A DNA stretch of 61,748 nucleotides from Gracilimonas mengyeensis (GCF_900182705.1 NZ_FXTP01000021.1:1-61748); one strand, 5' to 3'; counted from the stretch's first letter, positions 1-9,216 are shown. Notes: a model not told the origin generated them from the letters alone. Translations and numbers: made by a program.

Positions 1-468
1 CTCTGTTGGTACTGTTGAGGTTCAACGGCAGAAAAAACCAGCCTGGATATACCTGACGAAGTGCATCTGCCTGCAGGCAGTGCATAGACCAATACTGAAG
101 GTGCCAGGCTGGCTCGATTCCAATAAAACAGGCAGAGAGTAAAGATCACAAGCTACTTATACAACCTTTTGCCTGTTGGTAAATAGTTCTCCCTCTAACA
201 TATGAGACGAACTGGATTCGTACGAGACAAGTGGCTTGAAACAAGAACGCACTCAACTGACCACTGAATAGAAACTAACCGTTTAAGAAAACGCTAAGGC
301 TTTATATTGCAAATAGTACTAATCAGCAGGAAGTGGTCTGACGACTCAAAGTAAAAACCACCCAAAGAGTTTTTGCAGACATCTAAAAGTATAAAAGCTT
401 TTTGCCAGCAATGATTTTGTGGGAAGTTCTGTTTTACTGCTATCTTCCCAAAAATTAAATACTGCGTT
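1..468. other. Intergenic stretch with one structured segment
   Basis: No open reading frame here is convincing. The only clear structure is at 38-112. CCAGCCTGG (38-46) pairs with CCAGGCTGG (104-112), ACCT (51-54) can pair with AGGT (99-102), and the interior carries the 14-bp palindrome CTGCCTGCAGGCAG (67-80) flanked by direct TGCAT copies. This could be a structured RNA or the remains of a repeat. I tested it by eye against tRNA, tmRNA, RNase P and SRP patterns and it fits none. The rest of the stretch is featureless upstream sequence for the Nudix gene. Confidence 0.35.
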
Positions 469-1116
469 TTGCCTACTAAAGAATTTCAACAATTTCTGAA
501 ACACCGATTACAAGAACCCCTTCCCGGTCGTGCCGCCCAAGAAAAAATGGCTCCTCAGCCTAAAAATGGAACCAATCCTCACAGAAATTACGAACCGGCC
601 AATGATGACTTCAGAGATAACAGCGTTTTGGTGCCCGTGGTTGGGTGGAAAGAACAGCTTGAGGTGTTATTTACCCTGCGGACGGCTTCCATCAATCACG
701 GCGGACAGCTAAGCTTTCCCGGAGGCGGAAAAGAAGGCCATGAAACGGTGGAAGAAACGGCGTTGCGGGAGGCCCAGGAAGAAATTGGATTACGACCTGA
801 GAATGTGACGATTGTTGGGGAGCTTACGCCGCTCTATGTCGGTCATTCTGATAATATGGTAACACCGGTGGTGGCCATACTCCATCACGAACAGCGTTTT
901 ACTCCTAATCCCAACGAGGTGGATGAAATTCTTTCTGTACCTTTAGCTGATTTCCATTCCGGAGATCGTCTGATCACCGAAGAATGGAAGCTTCGCGATA
1001 TTCCCTATCGTGTTCCTTTTTGGGATATCCATCGCGTCCCACTTTGGGGTGCCACGGCTATGATGATGAGCGAATTTGTAGAAATCACCCGTGATTTCTT
1101 TGTAACCCGGGATTAG
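469..1116 (+). CDS. CoA-pyrophosphatase-type Nudix hydrolase
   Basis: This is a Nudix hydrolase of the CoA diphosphatase (NudL/UPF0035) type, expected to split CoA or related nucleotide-linked compounds using Mg or Mn. The Nudix box lies at about residues 86-108 and keeps the G-x5-E-x7-RE-x2-EE-x-G spacing (RE at 100-101, EE at 104-105). Just before it, an HGGQLSFPGG stretch matches the CoA-specific UPF0035 signature. The 215-residue length is normal. The TTG at 469 is preferred over the ATG at 547 because the segment between them (LPGRAAQEKMAP) is typical of this family; a start between them is possible. It is a single gene, and a hairpin follows its stop codon. The substrate is inferred from family alone. 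Confidence 0.85.
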   Translation: MPTKEFQQFLKHRLQEPLPGRAAQEKMAPQPKNGTNPHRNYEPANDDFRDNSVLVPVVGWKEQLEVLFTLRTASINHGGQLSFPGGGKEGHETVEETALREAQEEIGLRPENVTIVGELTPLYVGHSDNMVTPVVAILHHEQRFTPNPNEVDEILSVPLADFHSGDRLITEEWKLRDIPYRVPFWDIHRVPLWGATAMMMSEFVEITRDFFVTRD

Positions 1117-1167
1117 GGAATTAAGGAGTAAGGTGATAGGGACTCCTCCACTTATTTCCTAATTCCC
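1116..1167 (+). terminator. Nested inverted repeat after the Nudix gene
   Basis: GGGAATTA (1116-1123) pairs with TAATTCCC (1160-1167), and inside it GGAGT (1125-1129) pairs with ACTCC (1142-1146). There is no T-run, so this is only a possible terminator. A direct repeat AATTCCCATATC follows at 1161-1172 and again near 1184. Confidence 0.35.
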
Positions 1168-1256
1168 ATATCGCCTTATTAACCAATTCCCATATCTACT
1201 TATCACCTAACTCACGGAATTCCTATCTTTCAGCTTATCATTAATTAAACAGTTTC

Positions 1257-2186
1257 ATGTCTTTACTACTCGTTTCAAAAAAGCGCGATTTTACTTCACT
1301 CAAAAATGCCCTGCTGGAAAAAGACCCCAACCTGGATGTGGAAATCTGGCCCCGGGTTGAGAATAAAGAGCGGGTGAATTTTGCAGTCTGCTGGAATCAT
1401 CCGGAAAACGTACTGGGCAATTATCCCAATCTCCGAGCTGTCTCCTCGCTGGGTGCCGGAGTAAATCACTTATTAAATGATGAGAGCCTGAACAAAGATG
1501 TGTCGATTTGCCGGCTGATCACGGACTCGCTAAAGGATCAAATGGCGGATTATGTATTGAATGCCGTCACCAGTTATCGCCTGAATATTCCCACCTATGT
1601 AGATCGTAAACGCGTTGGCAAATGGGAACAGCTACGATCCATACCAAAAAAGAAAGTGACCGTCGGTATTATGGGACTTGGAGAGATGGGCATTCCCACA
1701 GCACAGACATTGGTTAAAAACGGCTACCAGGTAACGGGCTGGTCACGTTCCAAAAAGGAGATTGAAGGCGTAACAACTTATGCCGGTGAGGACGGACTGA
1801 GTGACTTTTTATCAGCTACCAATGCGTTGGTGTGCTTGTTACCACTGACAACCGAAACCGAGGAAATCCTGGATCTCGAACTATTCAAGCAGCTGAAGAA
1901 ACCCGCCTATTTAATCAACGTTGGTCGCGGACAGCAGCTGGTAGAGGAAGATGTGATTTATGCCCTTGAAACCGAAGATCTCTCCGGTGCCTGGCTGGAT
2001 GTGTTTCAGGATGAGCCGCTGCCGAATAACCATATTTTCTGGAACCGCTCCAAGATTATGATCACCCCTCACATAGCGGCAGTAACCCCAGCAAGCCAAG
2101 CCGCCGACATCCTGGTTGAAAACTACAAACGTGCGCTTTCCGGCATGGAACTGATTTATGAAGTGGACCGGGAGAAGGGGTATTAA
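1257..2186 (+). CDS. GhrA-like 2-hydroxyacid dehydrogenase
   Basis: This is an NAD(P)H-dependent D-2-hydroxyacid dehydrogenase that most resembles glyoxylate/hydroxypyruvate reductase A. It reduces 2-oxoacids such as glyoxylate in the cytosol. The Rossmann dinucleotide motif GLGEMG sits at 140-145. The catalytic Arg-Glu-His set is visible as R224 (NVGRG), E253 (DVFQDEP) and H272 (TPHIAA). The 309-residue length matches GhrA rather than the longer SerA/LdhA types, and the N-terminal CWNHPEN segment is typical of GhrA. The start is an ATG at 1257 after an AT-rich leader. A repeat-like double hairpin follows the stop codon and separates it from the convergent crcB. The exact substrate is uncertain. 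Confidence 0.85.
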   Translation: MSLLLVSKKRDFTSLKNALLEKDPNLDVEIWPRVENKERVNFAVCWNHPENVLGNYPNLRAVSSLGAGVNHLLNDESLNKDVSICRLITDSLKDQMADYVLNAVTSYRLNIPTYVDRKRVGKWEQLRSIPKKKVTVGIMGLGEMGIPTAQTLVKNGYQVTGWSRSKKEIEGVTTYAGEDGLSDFLSATNALVCLLPLTTETEEILDLELFKQLKKPAYLINVGRGQQLVEEDVIYALETEDLSGAWLDVFQDEPLPNNHIFWNRSKIMITPHIAAVTPASQAADILVENYKRALSGMELIYEVDREKGY

Positions 2187-2187
2187 T

Positions 2188-2276
2188 TGTAGGTCGGACA
2201 GCTTGTCCGACCAGTTGTCTTATATAACTTACAGTTCAACTAATTTAAACAGGACGGATAAGCTATCCGTCCTACA
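2188..2276. repeat. REP/MITE-like double hairpin between convergent genes
   Basis: There are two perfect hairpins with 3-nt loops. GGTCGGACA (2192-2200) pairs with TGTCCGACC (2204-2212), and AGGACGGATA (2251-2260) pairs with TATCCGTCCT (2264-2273). The outer ends are complementary as well: TGTAGG at 2188-2193 and CCTACA at 2271-2276. The whole unit is therefore a small terminal-inverted-repeat element that fills the gap between the GhrA-like gene and crcB. It probably also stops transcription from both sides. Confidence 0.7.
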
Positions 2277-2669
2277 TCACCCCACCAAGCGTACCAGCTG
2301 GTAGCCCAGCCATACAAAGATCAACCCAAAGAAAACCTGGAACCCCAGGTTGAACAAGCTCATTAGCAGTTTACCGTTTTCCCAAAGCAGAAAAGTTTCG
2401 TGGGAGAAAGTTGAGAAAGTGGTAAACCCGCCCAGCATCCCCACAAAAATGAAAAGGCGAAGTTCGGGATGTCCCCAAGATTTTAGCTGAAACAGTCCAG
2501 CCAGTAGACCAATAAACAAACATCCCAACAAATTAGCTGCAGTAGTACCGTAGGGATAGGTGCTACCGGGAAATTGGGATTGTGCAAAAAGAGAGATAAG
2601 ATAGCGGCCTGTGGCCCCGATGAATCCACCGGAGCCTACCGCCAATATTTTAAGCCAGTCGGTCTGCAT
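2277..2669 (-). CDS. crcB: Fluoride channel/exporter CrcB (Fluc)
   Basis: This is a small inner-membrane fluoride channel that works as an antiparallel dimer and lowers cytosolic fluoride. Four hydrophobic segments are visible. Family motifs are GGFIGATGRY near the start, TTAANLLGCLFIGLL in helix 2, and GMLGGFTTFSTFSHE containing the phenylalanine/threonine pore residues. I place the start at the ATG at 2669, whose A overlaps the ilvE stop codon (TAATG) and gives 130 residues, the usual length. An upstream in-frame start at 2693 would add eight residues inside ilvE. It is last in the ppc-ilvE-crcB run and probably translationally coupled to ilvE. No fluoride riboswitch was seen. Confidence 0.9.
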   Translation of the reverse strand: MQTDWLKILAVGSGGFIGATGRYLISLFAQSQFPGSTYPYGTTAANLLGCLFIGLLAGLFQLKSWGHPELRLFIFVGMLGGFTTFSTFSHETFLLWENGKLLMSLFNLGFQVFFGLIFVWLGYQLVRLVG

Positions 2670-3760
2670 TAAATTTTGACTTCGTGCACCCAACCAAATT
2701 TATCTTCGGCCCTTCCGTATTGAATGTCGGTGATGGCATCGAAGCATTTTTTGGCAAATTTGCCCGGCTTCTCGCGATCCAGCTCAATGGTTCGGCCTTT
2801 ATGATTGATGAATCCTACCGGTGATACTACCGCAGCGGTTCCGGAACCAAAAATTTCTTTCAATGAACCGTCTTCATGGGCCTCAAACACTTCATCAATC
2901 GTGATGCGGCGTTCCTCTACATTCAGTCCCCAGTCTTCAGCCAGGGCAATAATGGAACGTCGTGTTACGCCAGGTAAGATAGACCCTGTTAAAGCCGGCG
3001 TTACCAGCGTGTCATCGATCAGAAAGTGAATGTTCATGGTGCCCACTTCTTCCACATATTTATGCTCTTTGGCATCCAGCCAAAGCACCTGAGTGTAGCC
3101 TTCTTCTTTGGCCTTTTTAGCGGGAAGGAAACTGCCTGCGTAGTTACCGGCCGCTTTGGAATCACCTGTTCCTCCACTTACTGCACGAACATATTCGTCC
3201 GTTGTAGTTAGCGAAACGGGGTTGAATCCTTCCGCATAGTAAGCACCTACGGGGGAGGTGATAATCTGGTAGGTAAACTTGTCGGATGAACGGGCCGCCA
3301 GCAAGTCATCAGAGGCAAAAATAAAGGGGCGCAAATACAGCGCTGTGCCCGACTCCTGCGGAATCCATTGTTTATCCAGTTTAATCAGCGTTTCCAATGC
3401 TTCAATGAAGGTATCGTAATCCGTTTCTGGAATACAGAGGCGCCGGCAAGAGCGGTTAAAACGCTCGTGGTGTACCTTTGGACGAAAGATGTGGACCGTG
3501 TCCTCATCCACATAAAAAGCTTTCATCCCTTCAAAAACGGCTTGCCCGTAGTGCAGCACGTTCATGGCCGGGGTGATTTCGAAGGCTCCGTAGGGCTTCA
3601 CCTTCGGCTGCTGCCACTGTCCGTCTTCGTAGGTCATTTCGAACATGTGGTCAGAGAACTTCCGGCCAAATACGAGGTTATCAAAATCGACCTCGTGAAT
3701 ACGGCTTTCGTTGGTTAACTCTACATCAAATTTGGTGTTTGAAATAATCTCGTTCATCAT
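2669..3760 (-). CDS. ilvE: Branched-chain amino acid aminotransferase
   Basis: This is a PLP enzyme of fold type IV that moves amino groups between glutamate and the 2-oxoacids of leucine, isoleucine and valine, in the last step of their synthesis and the first of their breakdown. The 363-residue length and the sequence match the eukaryote-like BCAT II class rather than the shorter E. coli type. The PLP lysine is K202 in GDSKAAGNY. EVGTMN and LPGVTRRS are the cofactor phosphate and substrate motifs. Translation starts at one of two adjacent ATGs (3760 or 3757). The gene lies downstream of ppc, with a terminator-like hairpin between them, and overlaps crcB by one base. Confidence 0.93.
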   Translation of the reverse strand: MMNEIISNTKFDVELTNESRIHEVDFDNLVFGRKFSDHMFEMTYEDGQWQQPKVKPYGAFEITPAMNVLHYGQAVFEGMKAFYVDEDTVHIFRPKVHHERFNRSCRRLCIPETDYDTFIEALETLIKLDKQWIPQESGTALYLRPFIFASDDLLAARSSDKFTYQIITSPVGAYYAEGFNPVSLTTTDEYVRAVSGGTGDSKAAGNYAGSFLPAKKAKEEGYTQVLWLDAKEHKYVEEVGTMNIHFLIDDTLVTPALTGSILPGVTRRSIIALAEDWGLNVEERRITIDEVFEAHEDGSLKEIFGSGTAAVVSPVGFINHKGRTIELDREKPGKFAKKCFDAITDIQYGRAEDKFGWVHEVKI

Positions 3761-3790
3761 GCTCTAAAAATAACAGGTTTCGATTTAAAT

Positions 3791-3834
3791 AAAACAGCCT
3801 TAGCCATTACATAATAGTAATGGTTAAAGCTGTA
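3791..3834 (-). terminator. Terminator-like hairpin downstream of ppc
   Basis: Read on the minus strand, an imperfect stem (ACAGC-TTAACCATTAC with GTAATGG-CTAA-GGCTGT) is followed by TTTTATTT. It lies between the ppc stop codon and the ilvE start and should limit read-through from ppc into ilvE. Confidence 0.6.
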
Positions 3835-3870
3835 AAATGTAACTTCTAAAGATGAAAAGCGCCGAAAGAA

Positions 3871-6672
3871 TTAGCCGGTACTTTGCATGGCTGCAGCAAT
3901 ACCGTTAATGTTCAGGAACAGTACTTCCGTTAATTCATCTTTTTGCTCCTCTTTGTCGGTATTTTTCCAGCGTTTAAGGAGTTCCGCTTGTATGATATTC
4001 AGCGGATAGGTGAATGGGTTCCGGAACTTGATTGAGTTCTGAATGACTTTGTTATGATCCAGAACTTTTTCGTAGCCGGTAATAGACGTAATCCAGTCTT
4101 CCGTATTTTTGAAATTACCCGTGAGCAATTCCGGGAATTTGGAAGGTTCTGTATTGTACAGCTCCGAAGTCGGTAAATGGGTTCTTGCCATCTCGCGTTG
4201 ACTGTTGTTCAACACGGTACGGAAAAACGTCCATTCTTCGTTCCAGCGCTTCAGAACTTCCAGTACGTCATCATGGTCTTTTTTCACTTCTTCCAGGGCC
4301 GTTCCCAAGCCAAACCAGCCGGGCGTGTTGTAGCGCACCTGTGTCCATGCAAAAACCCAGGGAATCGCGCGTAGTGTATCAAAAGTCATATCATCTGAAG
4401 AACCGCGTGATACCGGACGGGAAGCAATCGGTAATTTACCAATGTGCTCAATGGGAGTGATACCGGAGTACCAATCCCAGAAATCGGAATCGTCAATCAG
4501 ATCACGGTAAGCCTTCATGCTGGTATCAGCCAGCTGTTCCATAATTTCTTTTTCGTCCTCTTTACCGCTGAGGTAGCCCGGCGTATCGGAATACTGTCCG
4601 GCTGTTACCCTGGCCACGGCATTCACAATTTGCTCGAGGTGACGGTGCGCAATAGAAGAAAGCGAATAACGGAATGAAATAACCTCACCCTGCTCGGTAA
4701 AGCGGATGCGACCGTTATTAGCAACTGCCGGCATGGCCACAATAGCCTGGTTCGACTGTCCGCCGCCACGACCTACCGTACCACCACGTCCGTGGAATAA
4801 ACGGAAGTCAATGTCATGCTCGCGGCATACAGTGCCTAATTCGTACTGGGCTTTGTTCAGTGCCCAGTTGGCCATCCAGTAACCGCCATCCTTGTTACTA
4901 TCGGAGTATCCCAGCATAATTTCCTGGAAATCGTCGCGGGATTTCAGGTGCTTGGAGTACAAGTCATGCTCGTACATCTGCCCCATTAACCCGGCACTGT
5001 TTTCAAGATCTTCGATGGTTTCAAATAGCGGTACGATATCCAGCTTGCTTTCAATGCTGTCGCCATTGTGCTTCCACAGGCCAAATTCTTTAGCCAGCAA
5101 CATCACTTCAAGCATATCACTGATGCCGTGTGTCATACTAATGATGTAGCTGCCAAAAATGTCTTCGTTCAAGTGCAGCATGTCACGGATTTCTTCAAAT
5201 ACCGTCATCACTTTTTCAGCTACTTCCGAGCGATCAGATTCAACAGGACTCAAAGGCCGCGGGTTAGAAAGCTGCTCAACCAACACATCAATTTTCTCTT
5301 CTTCGGATAGCTCACCATAATTATCAAGCACGCGTCCTTGTGACAATAGCTCTTCGATGGTTTCTTCGTGCAAACCGCTGTGCTGGCGGATATCCAGAGC
5401 ACTCAGGTGGAAACCAAAGGTTTTGGCACGGATAATCAGATCCTGCAATTTACCCTGTTGAGAAAGACCGGTAAGCCCGTTTTCCACCAAACTTTGTTTG
5501 ATAAGCTCCAGGTCTTCAATAAACTCTGGTGCCGTATATTTTTGCGATTCCGTAAGGATGGTTTTCTTATCCTCGGATAACTGATCCAGCAGAAACTGAA
5601 TTTTGTGCATAATGTGCGTCACCTTACGGCGGTACGGCTCATGCTTGTAACGGCGCTCATAGCGCTCCGAAATCGGAAACTTCTCTTCGTCTTTTTCTAC
5701 CGAAGCCTGCAATGCATCCGATACTTTAGCCTGCTTATCTGACACACTCAGGTATCGGCGCAGTTCATTCAATTCCTTTTGATACAGTTTGAGTACCGTG
5801 CGGCGCTGTTCTACCACCGTTTGCCAGGTTACACTGGAAGTCACATTGGGGTTCCCGTCACGGTCACTGCCAATCCAGGAACGGTATTTCAGTACAATGG
5901 GCACCTCTGGACGTTTGTCGTAATAGGTATCAAACGCCTGGCGGATATCCCGGTAAAGCACCGGAATAGAATCCCAGATAGAATGGGTAAAATAAAACAG
6001 TCCGTTTTCTACCTCATCTTCTACAGAAAGTCGTTCGGCACGCACTTCATCTGTAAGCAACAGCAGGTTTAACTGGTTCAGGATCTCCCGGCGTAAATCA
6101 ATTTTTTCATCCGGGGTGATGTCGCTGTCGCCCAGACGGGAAACCATAGAGGCCAGTTCCTGCTGTTTCAGCAACACACTGCGTCGGCGCGCTTCAGTTG
6201 GGTGTGCCGTAATGGTAGGCTGAATATCCATTTGGTGAAACATTGAGAGCGCCTTCTCATAATCATACCCGGCCTCTTTGAAACGATAAACCGCTTCTGC
6301 AATACTTTCTTTGCGGGGATTTTCCGGTGTTTCTTCAAATTCTCTACGACGGTTCACCCGGCTGATTTCATGTTGCTCCAGGGAGTTTACCAGATGGAAG
6401 AAAGTAGTGTACATGCTCAGAATTTCTTTGATTTCACTGAGCGACAGGCCTCCTAAATCTTCCTGAAGTTCTTTTAAAACCTCTTCATCGTTCTTATCCA
6501 GCGCTTTTAAACTTGCCAGCGGGAGTTCCCCTAATTTCTCTACAAACTCCTCACCATATTTTTCTACAGCAAGTTCTTCCAGAATTTCCGTAAGGTTAAT
6601 AACTCTTTTTGACAGGCTTTCGCTAATATTGCTGCTCTCAGCAAGTTCGCTGACCGTTTGTCTCCAATGCAT
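3871..6672 (-). CDS. ppc: Phosphoenolpyruvate carboxylase
   Basis: This enzyme carboxylates phosphoenolpyruvate with bicarbonate to give oxaloacetate, an anaplerotic feed to the TCA cycle. At 933 residues it is a full-length bacterial PEPC. The first catalytic histidine is H157 in TAHPTEARRRS. Further conserved blocks are GSDRDGNPNV, GYSDSNKDGGY (the second active-site block, PEP and metal), FHGRGGTVGRGGG (the mobile glycine loop) and the segment before PGWFGLG. One oddity is the C-terminus, AAAMQSTG, where many family members end in RNTG; the terminal glycine is kept. The gene is divergent from tag, with 115 bp between the starts. Confidence 0.95.
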   Translation of the reverse strand: MHWRQTVSELAESSNISESLSKRVINLTEILEELAVEKYGEEFVEKLGELPLASLKALDKNDEEVLKELQEDLGGLSLSEIKEILSMYTTFFHLVNSLEQHEISRVNRRREFEETPENPRKESIAEAVYRFKEAGYDYEKALSMFHQMDIQPTITAHPTEARRRSVLLKQQELASMVSRLGDSDITPDEKIDLRREILNQLNLLLLTDEVRAERLSVEDEVENGLFYFTHSIWDSIPVLYRDIRQAFDTYYDKRPEVPIVLKYRSWIGSDRDGNPNVTSSVTWQTVVEQRRTVLKLYQKELNELRRYLSVSDKQAKVSDALQASVEKDEEKFPISERYERRYKHEPYRRKVTHIMHKIQFLLDQLSEDKKTILTESQKYTAPEFIEDLELIKQSLVENGLTGLSQQGKLQDLIIRAKTFGFHLSALDIRQHSGLHEETIEELLSQGRVLDNYGELSEEEKIDVLVEQLSNPRPLSPVESDRSEVAEKVMTVFEEIRDMLHLNEDIFGSYIISMTHGISDMLEVMLLAKEFGLWKHNGDSIESKLDIVPLFETIEDLENSAGLMGQMYEHDLYSKHLKSRDDFQEIMLGYSDSNKDGGYWMANWALNKAQYELGTVCREHDIDFRLFHGRGGTVGRGGGQSNQAIVAMPAVANNGRIRFTEQGEVISFRYSLSSIAHRHLEQIVNAVARVTAGQYSDTPGYLSGKEDEKEIMEQLADTSMKAYRDLIDDSDFWDWYSGITPIEHIGKLPIASRPVSRGSSDDMTFDTLRAIPWVFAWTQVRYNTPGWFGLGTALEEVKKDHDDVLEVLKRWNEEWTFFRTVLNNSQREMARTHLPTSELYNTEPSKFPELLTGNFKNTEDWITSITGYEKVLDHNKVIQNSIKFRNPFTYPLNIIQAELLKRWKNTDKEEQKDELTEVLFLNINGIAAAMQSTG

Positions 6673-6787
6673 GAATGTTTTTGATTTAGTTTGAATGAGT
6701 GTGTGAATAGTGAGTAGCTTAATGTAGAAATAATAATGGTATTTTATAATTCCTAAACTTCAACTAATCTTCATAAATATAACTGAT
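6673..6787. promoter_or_regulatory. Divergent promoter region ppc / tag
   Basis: This 115-bp AT-rich gap separates two divergent starts and must hold both promoters. No operator-like palindrome stands out. Confidence 0.4.
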
Positions 6788-7360
6788 ATGAACGTAAAAC
6801 GCTGTGAATGGGCCGAAGGGCAATTTGACGAGTATAAGCAATATCATGATGAAGAGTGGGGCGTTCCTGTGCATGATGACCAAACCCATTTCGAATTCCT
6901 GATTTTGGAAGGAGCGCAGGCGGGTTTGAGCTGGTCCACCATCCTGAAACGACGTGAGGGATACCGAAAAGCCTTTGCCAATTTCGACCCAAAAAAAGTT
7001 GCCCAATTCGATGAAGATAGGATACAAGAGTTGCTTCAGTTTGAAGGAATTATCCGCAATAAACTTAAGGTGCGAAGTGCTGTTACCAACGCACGTCTGT
7101 TCCTGGAGATACAGGAAGAATTTGGAAGTTTTGATGCGTACATCTGGGATTTTGTGGGAGGAGAACCAATTATAAACCATTGGGAAAAGCTGAAAGACAT
7201 CCCGGCTACTACCAAAGAATCGGATGCGCTTAGCAAAGATCTCAAAAAACGTGGTTTTAAGTTTACGGGCAGCACCATTATGTATGCCCACATGCAGGCC
7301 TGCGGCTTGGTGATGGATCATACCACGGACTGTTTCAGGTATGAAGAGCTGAAAGAATAG
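6788..7360 (+). CDS. tag: DNA-3-methyladenine glycosylase I
   Basis: This is a base-excision repair enzyme that removes 3-methyladenine from alkylated DNA. It is a helix-hairpin-helix family member held by a structural zinc. The four expected zinc ligands are present as C6, H20, H178 and C182, matching the E. coli Tag set in order and spacing. The active-site glutamate is E41 in EGAQAGLSW. GGEPIINHW is a further Tag hallmark. The length (190 residues) is normal. It stands alone on the plus strand, convergent with serA across a strong bidirectional terminator. Confidence 0.94.
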   Translation: MNVKRCEWAEGQFDEYKQYHDEEWGVPVHDDQTHFEFLILEGAQAGLSWSTILKRREGYRKAFANFDPKKVAQFDEDRIQELLQFEGIIRNKLKVRSAVTNARLFLEIQEEFGSFDAYIWDFVGGEPIINHWEKLKDIPATTKESDALSKDLKKRGFKFTGSTIMYAHMQACGLVMDHTTDCFRYEELKE

Positions 7361-7463
7361 TGAATATTGATCAGAGGAATATCGAATATTGGAGTAGCAC
7401 TGCTTTGGATTGGATCGCTAAGAAGAACATTCAATTCCTTAGCACCTTTACCCACCCCTTAAT

Positions 7464-7578
7464 CCCCGCCCAAGCGGGGAAATGCTTATAATAGACTGAC
7501 TATTTTGAACAAAATTTCTCGTCTGATATCTATCAAAAAAAGCCAAAGCGAGTAGTAAATACCCACACTTTGGCTTTT
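7464..7578. terminator. Hairpins between tag and serA, the second a bidirectional terminator
   Basis: The clear terminator is AAAAGCCAAAG (7538-7548) pairing with CTTTGGCTTTT (7568-7578), an 11-bp stem with A- and T-runs on both sides, so it works in both directions. A smaller GC-rich hairpin CCCCGC/GCGGGG (7464-7469/7474-7479) lies upstream and resembles a common interspersed palindrome. Confidence 0.8.
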
Positions 7579-7609
7579 AGTAAACTATTGATACTGCTTC
7601 CTGTTTAGT

Positions 7610-9199
7610 TTAGGAAAAAGAAACGTACCGAATATGGTTTATACCGTCTAAGGAGCTGATGCTTTCAAACTCCTCATCATCCAGCTGCTTGTCAACGGAT
7701 ACAGCAGTGATGGCATTCGATCCTTTTCCGGAACGTCCCAGGCTCAGGGCCGCAATGTTTACGCCCTGCTTGGCCAACTCTCCACTTACGGAAGCCAGCA
7801 TACCGGGTTTATCCACGTTCTTATACAGAATCATATCGCCTTCAAGGCGCAGTTCGATACCGTAGTTATCAATTTCCACGATGCGATAGTCGCCTTCACC
7901 AAATACTGCTGCTGATATGGCTTGGTACTCGGCATCTTCGGCCAGACGTACCGTCACATAATCGCTATAGGTTTTGCCTTTTGAGGTAGAAACCTCACGT
8001 ATGGAAAATCCACGCTGATCGGCATACACTCGCGCGTTAATCAGGTTGATGGCTTCATCTACATATTCAGACAGCATTCCTTTAAGGATACCATCCGTGA
8101 GCACATCGGAGTACTTGGCACAGTCACCGGCATATTCAAATTCAAACTTGTTGGCATGCTTGGGCGAAAGCTGAGCTGCCATTTTGCCTAATTTCTCCGC
8201 CAGTTCCAGGTATGGCTGTACTTCTTTGTTGGTAAGCAGAGCGATGGATTTACCATTCAGGCTGCCCTTGTAATTTTTATTCTCGAGCGCATCCGCCATC
8301 TGATCGGCAATTTGCTGCGCCACTTTCTCCTGTGCTTCTTCGGTTGAAGCTCCAAGGTGAGGAGTACTTACCACGCGTTCATCCTTAAGTATTTCATATA
8401 CTTCTTCACTTGGTGGTTCTTCAGAATACACATCCAAAGCAATATCCGCTACATAGCCTTTGTCCAGCAATTCGGGAATATCTTTTTCTTCAAAGATTCC
8501 GCCGCGGGCACAGTTTACCAGGCGAATACCTTTTTTCAGCTTATCGGCATTTTCCATAGAAATCATGCCTTTGGTCTTTTCTGTAAGCGGTGTGTGTACG
8601 GTCAGGAAATCCACGCTGCCGAGCAGTTCGTCCAGCTCCACTAGCTTAACGCCCAGATCTTGCGCATGTTCGTGGGTTGAAAAGGGATCAAAAGCCAGCA
8701 CTTCCATGCCGAATACATTCATTCTTTTGGCTACTTCCGAACCGATTTTACCCAGTCCTACAATACCCAGCTTTTTGCCATGTACTTCGGTACCCATGTA
8801 TTTCTTGCGATCCCATCCACCGCTCTTCACTTTAGCTACTGCATTCGGGATGTTGCGTGCCATTGAAAGAATCAAACCACAAGTGTGTTCTGCAGTTGAA
8901 ATAGTGTTACCATCCGGCGTATTCATAACCAACACGCCTTTGGCTGTGGCTGCGGGGATATCAATATTATCGACCCCAACACCGGCCCGACCGATCACTT
9001 TCAGGTTGTCGGCTTTTTTAAGCAATTCTTCGGTTACCGTGGTTCCGCTTCTAACTACCATCCCATCATATTCACCGATGCGATCAAAAAGTTCTTCATC
9101 GGTCAGCTTTCCGGGCACATCGGCCTGAATTCCTCGCTGCTGAAAAACCTCGGCGCAAACCGGATCCACATTATCTAAAAGTAGTACTTTAAATGACAT
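7610..9199 (-). CDS. serA: D-3-phosphoglycerate dehydrogenase
   Basis: This enzyme carries out the committed step of serine synthesis, NAD-dependent oxidation of 3-phosphoglycerate to 3-phosphohydroxypyruvate. The 529-residue length indicates the long form, with catalytic and NAD domains (about 1-310), an intervening allosteric substrate-binding domain (about 320-450) and a C-terminal ACT domain (about 455-529) that senses serine. The NAD motif is GLGKIG at 148-153. The catalytic set is R232, a glutamate at 260-261 (YSEEPP) and H281 (TPHLGAS). It is third in the purF-engB-serA run, 17 bp after engB, so it is probably cotranscribed with them; serine also feeds purine synthesis through glycine and one-carbon units. 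Confidence 0.95.
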   Translation of the reverse strand: MSFKVLLLDNVDPVCAEVFQQRGIQADVPGKLTDEELFDRIGEYDGMVVRSGTTVTEELLKKADNLKVIGRAGVGVDNIDIPAATAKGVLVMNTPDGNTISTAEHTCGLILSMARNIPNAVAKVKSGGWDRKKYMGTEVHGKKLGIVGLGKIGSEVAKRMNVFGMEVLAFDPFSTHEHAQDLGVKLVELDELLGSVDFLTVHTPLTEKTKGMISMENADKLKKGIRLVNCARGGIFEEKDIPELLDKGYVADIALDVYSEEPPSEEVYEILKDERVVSTPHLGASTEEAQEKVAQQIADQMADALENKNYKGSLNGKSIALLTNKEVQPYLELAEKLGKMAAQLSPKHANKFEFEYAGDCAKYSDVLTDGILKGMLSEYVDEAINLINARVYADQRGFSIREVSTSKGKTYSDYVTVRLAEDAEYQAISAAVFGEGDYRIVEIDNYGIELRLEGDMILYKNVDKPGMLASVSGELAKQGVNIAALSLGRSGKGSNAITAVSVDKQLDDEEFESISSLDGINHIRYVSFS

Positions 9200-9216
9200 A
9201 ATTAGTGAGTGAGTTT

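Noticed and set aside
1-120. tRNA or tmRNA end
   Set aside because: A GGCTCGATTCC segment resembles a T-arm, but the loop lacks the T-T-C pattern and no acceptor stem can be drawn.
7036-7321. Minus-strand frames opposite tag
   Set aside because: tag keeps all four zinc ligands and the catalytic glutamate on the plus strand. The antisense frames have no features.
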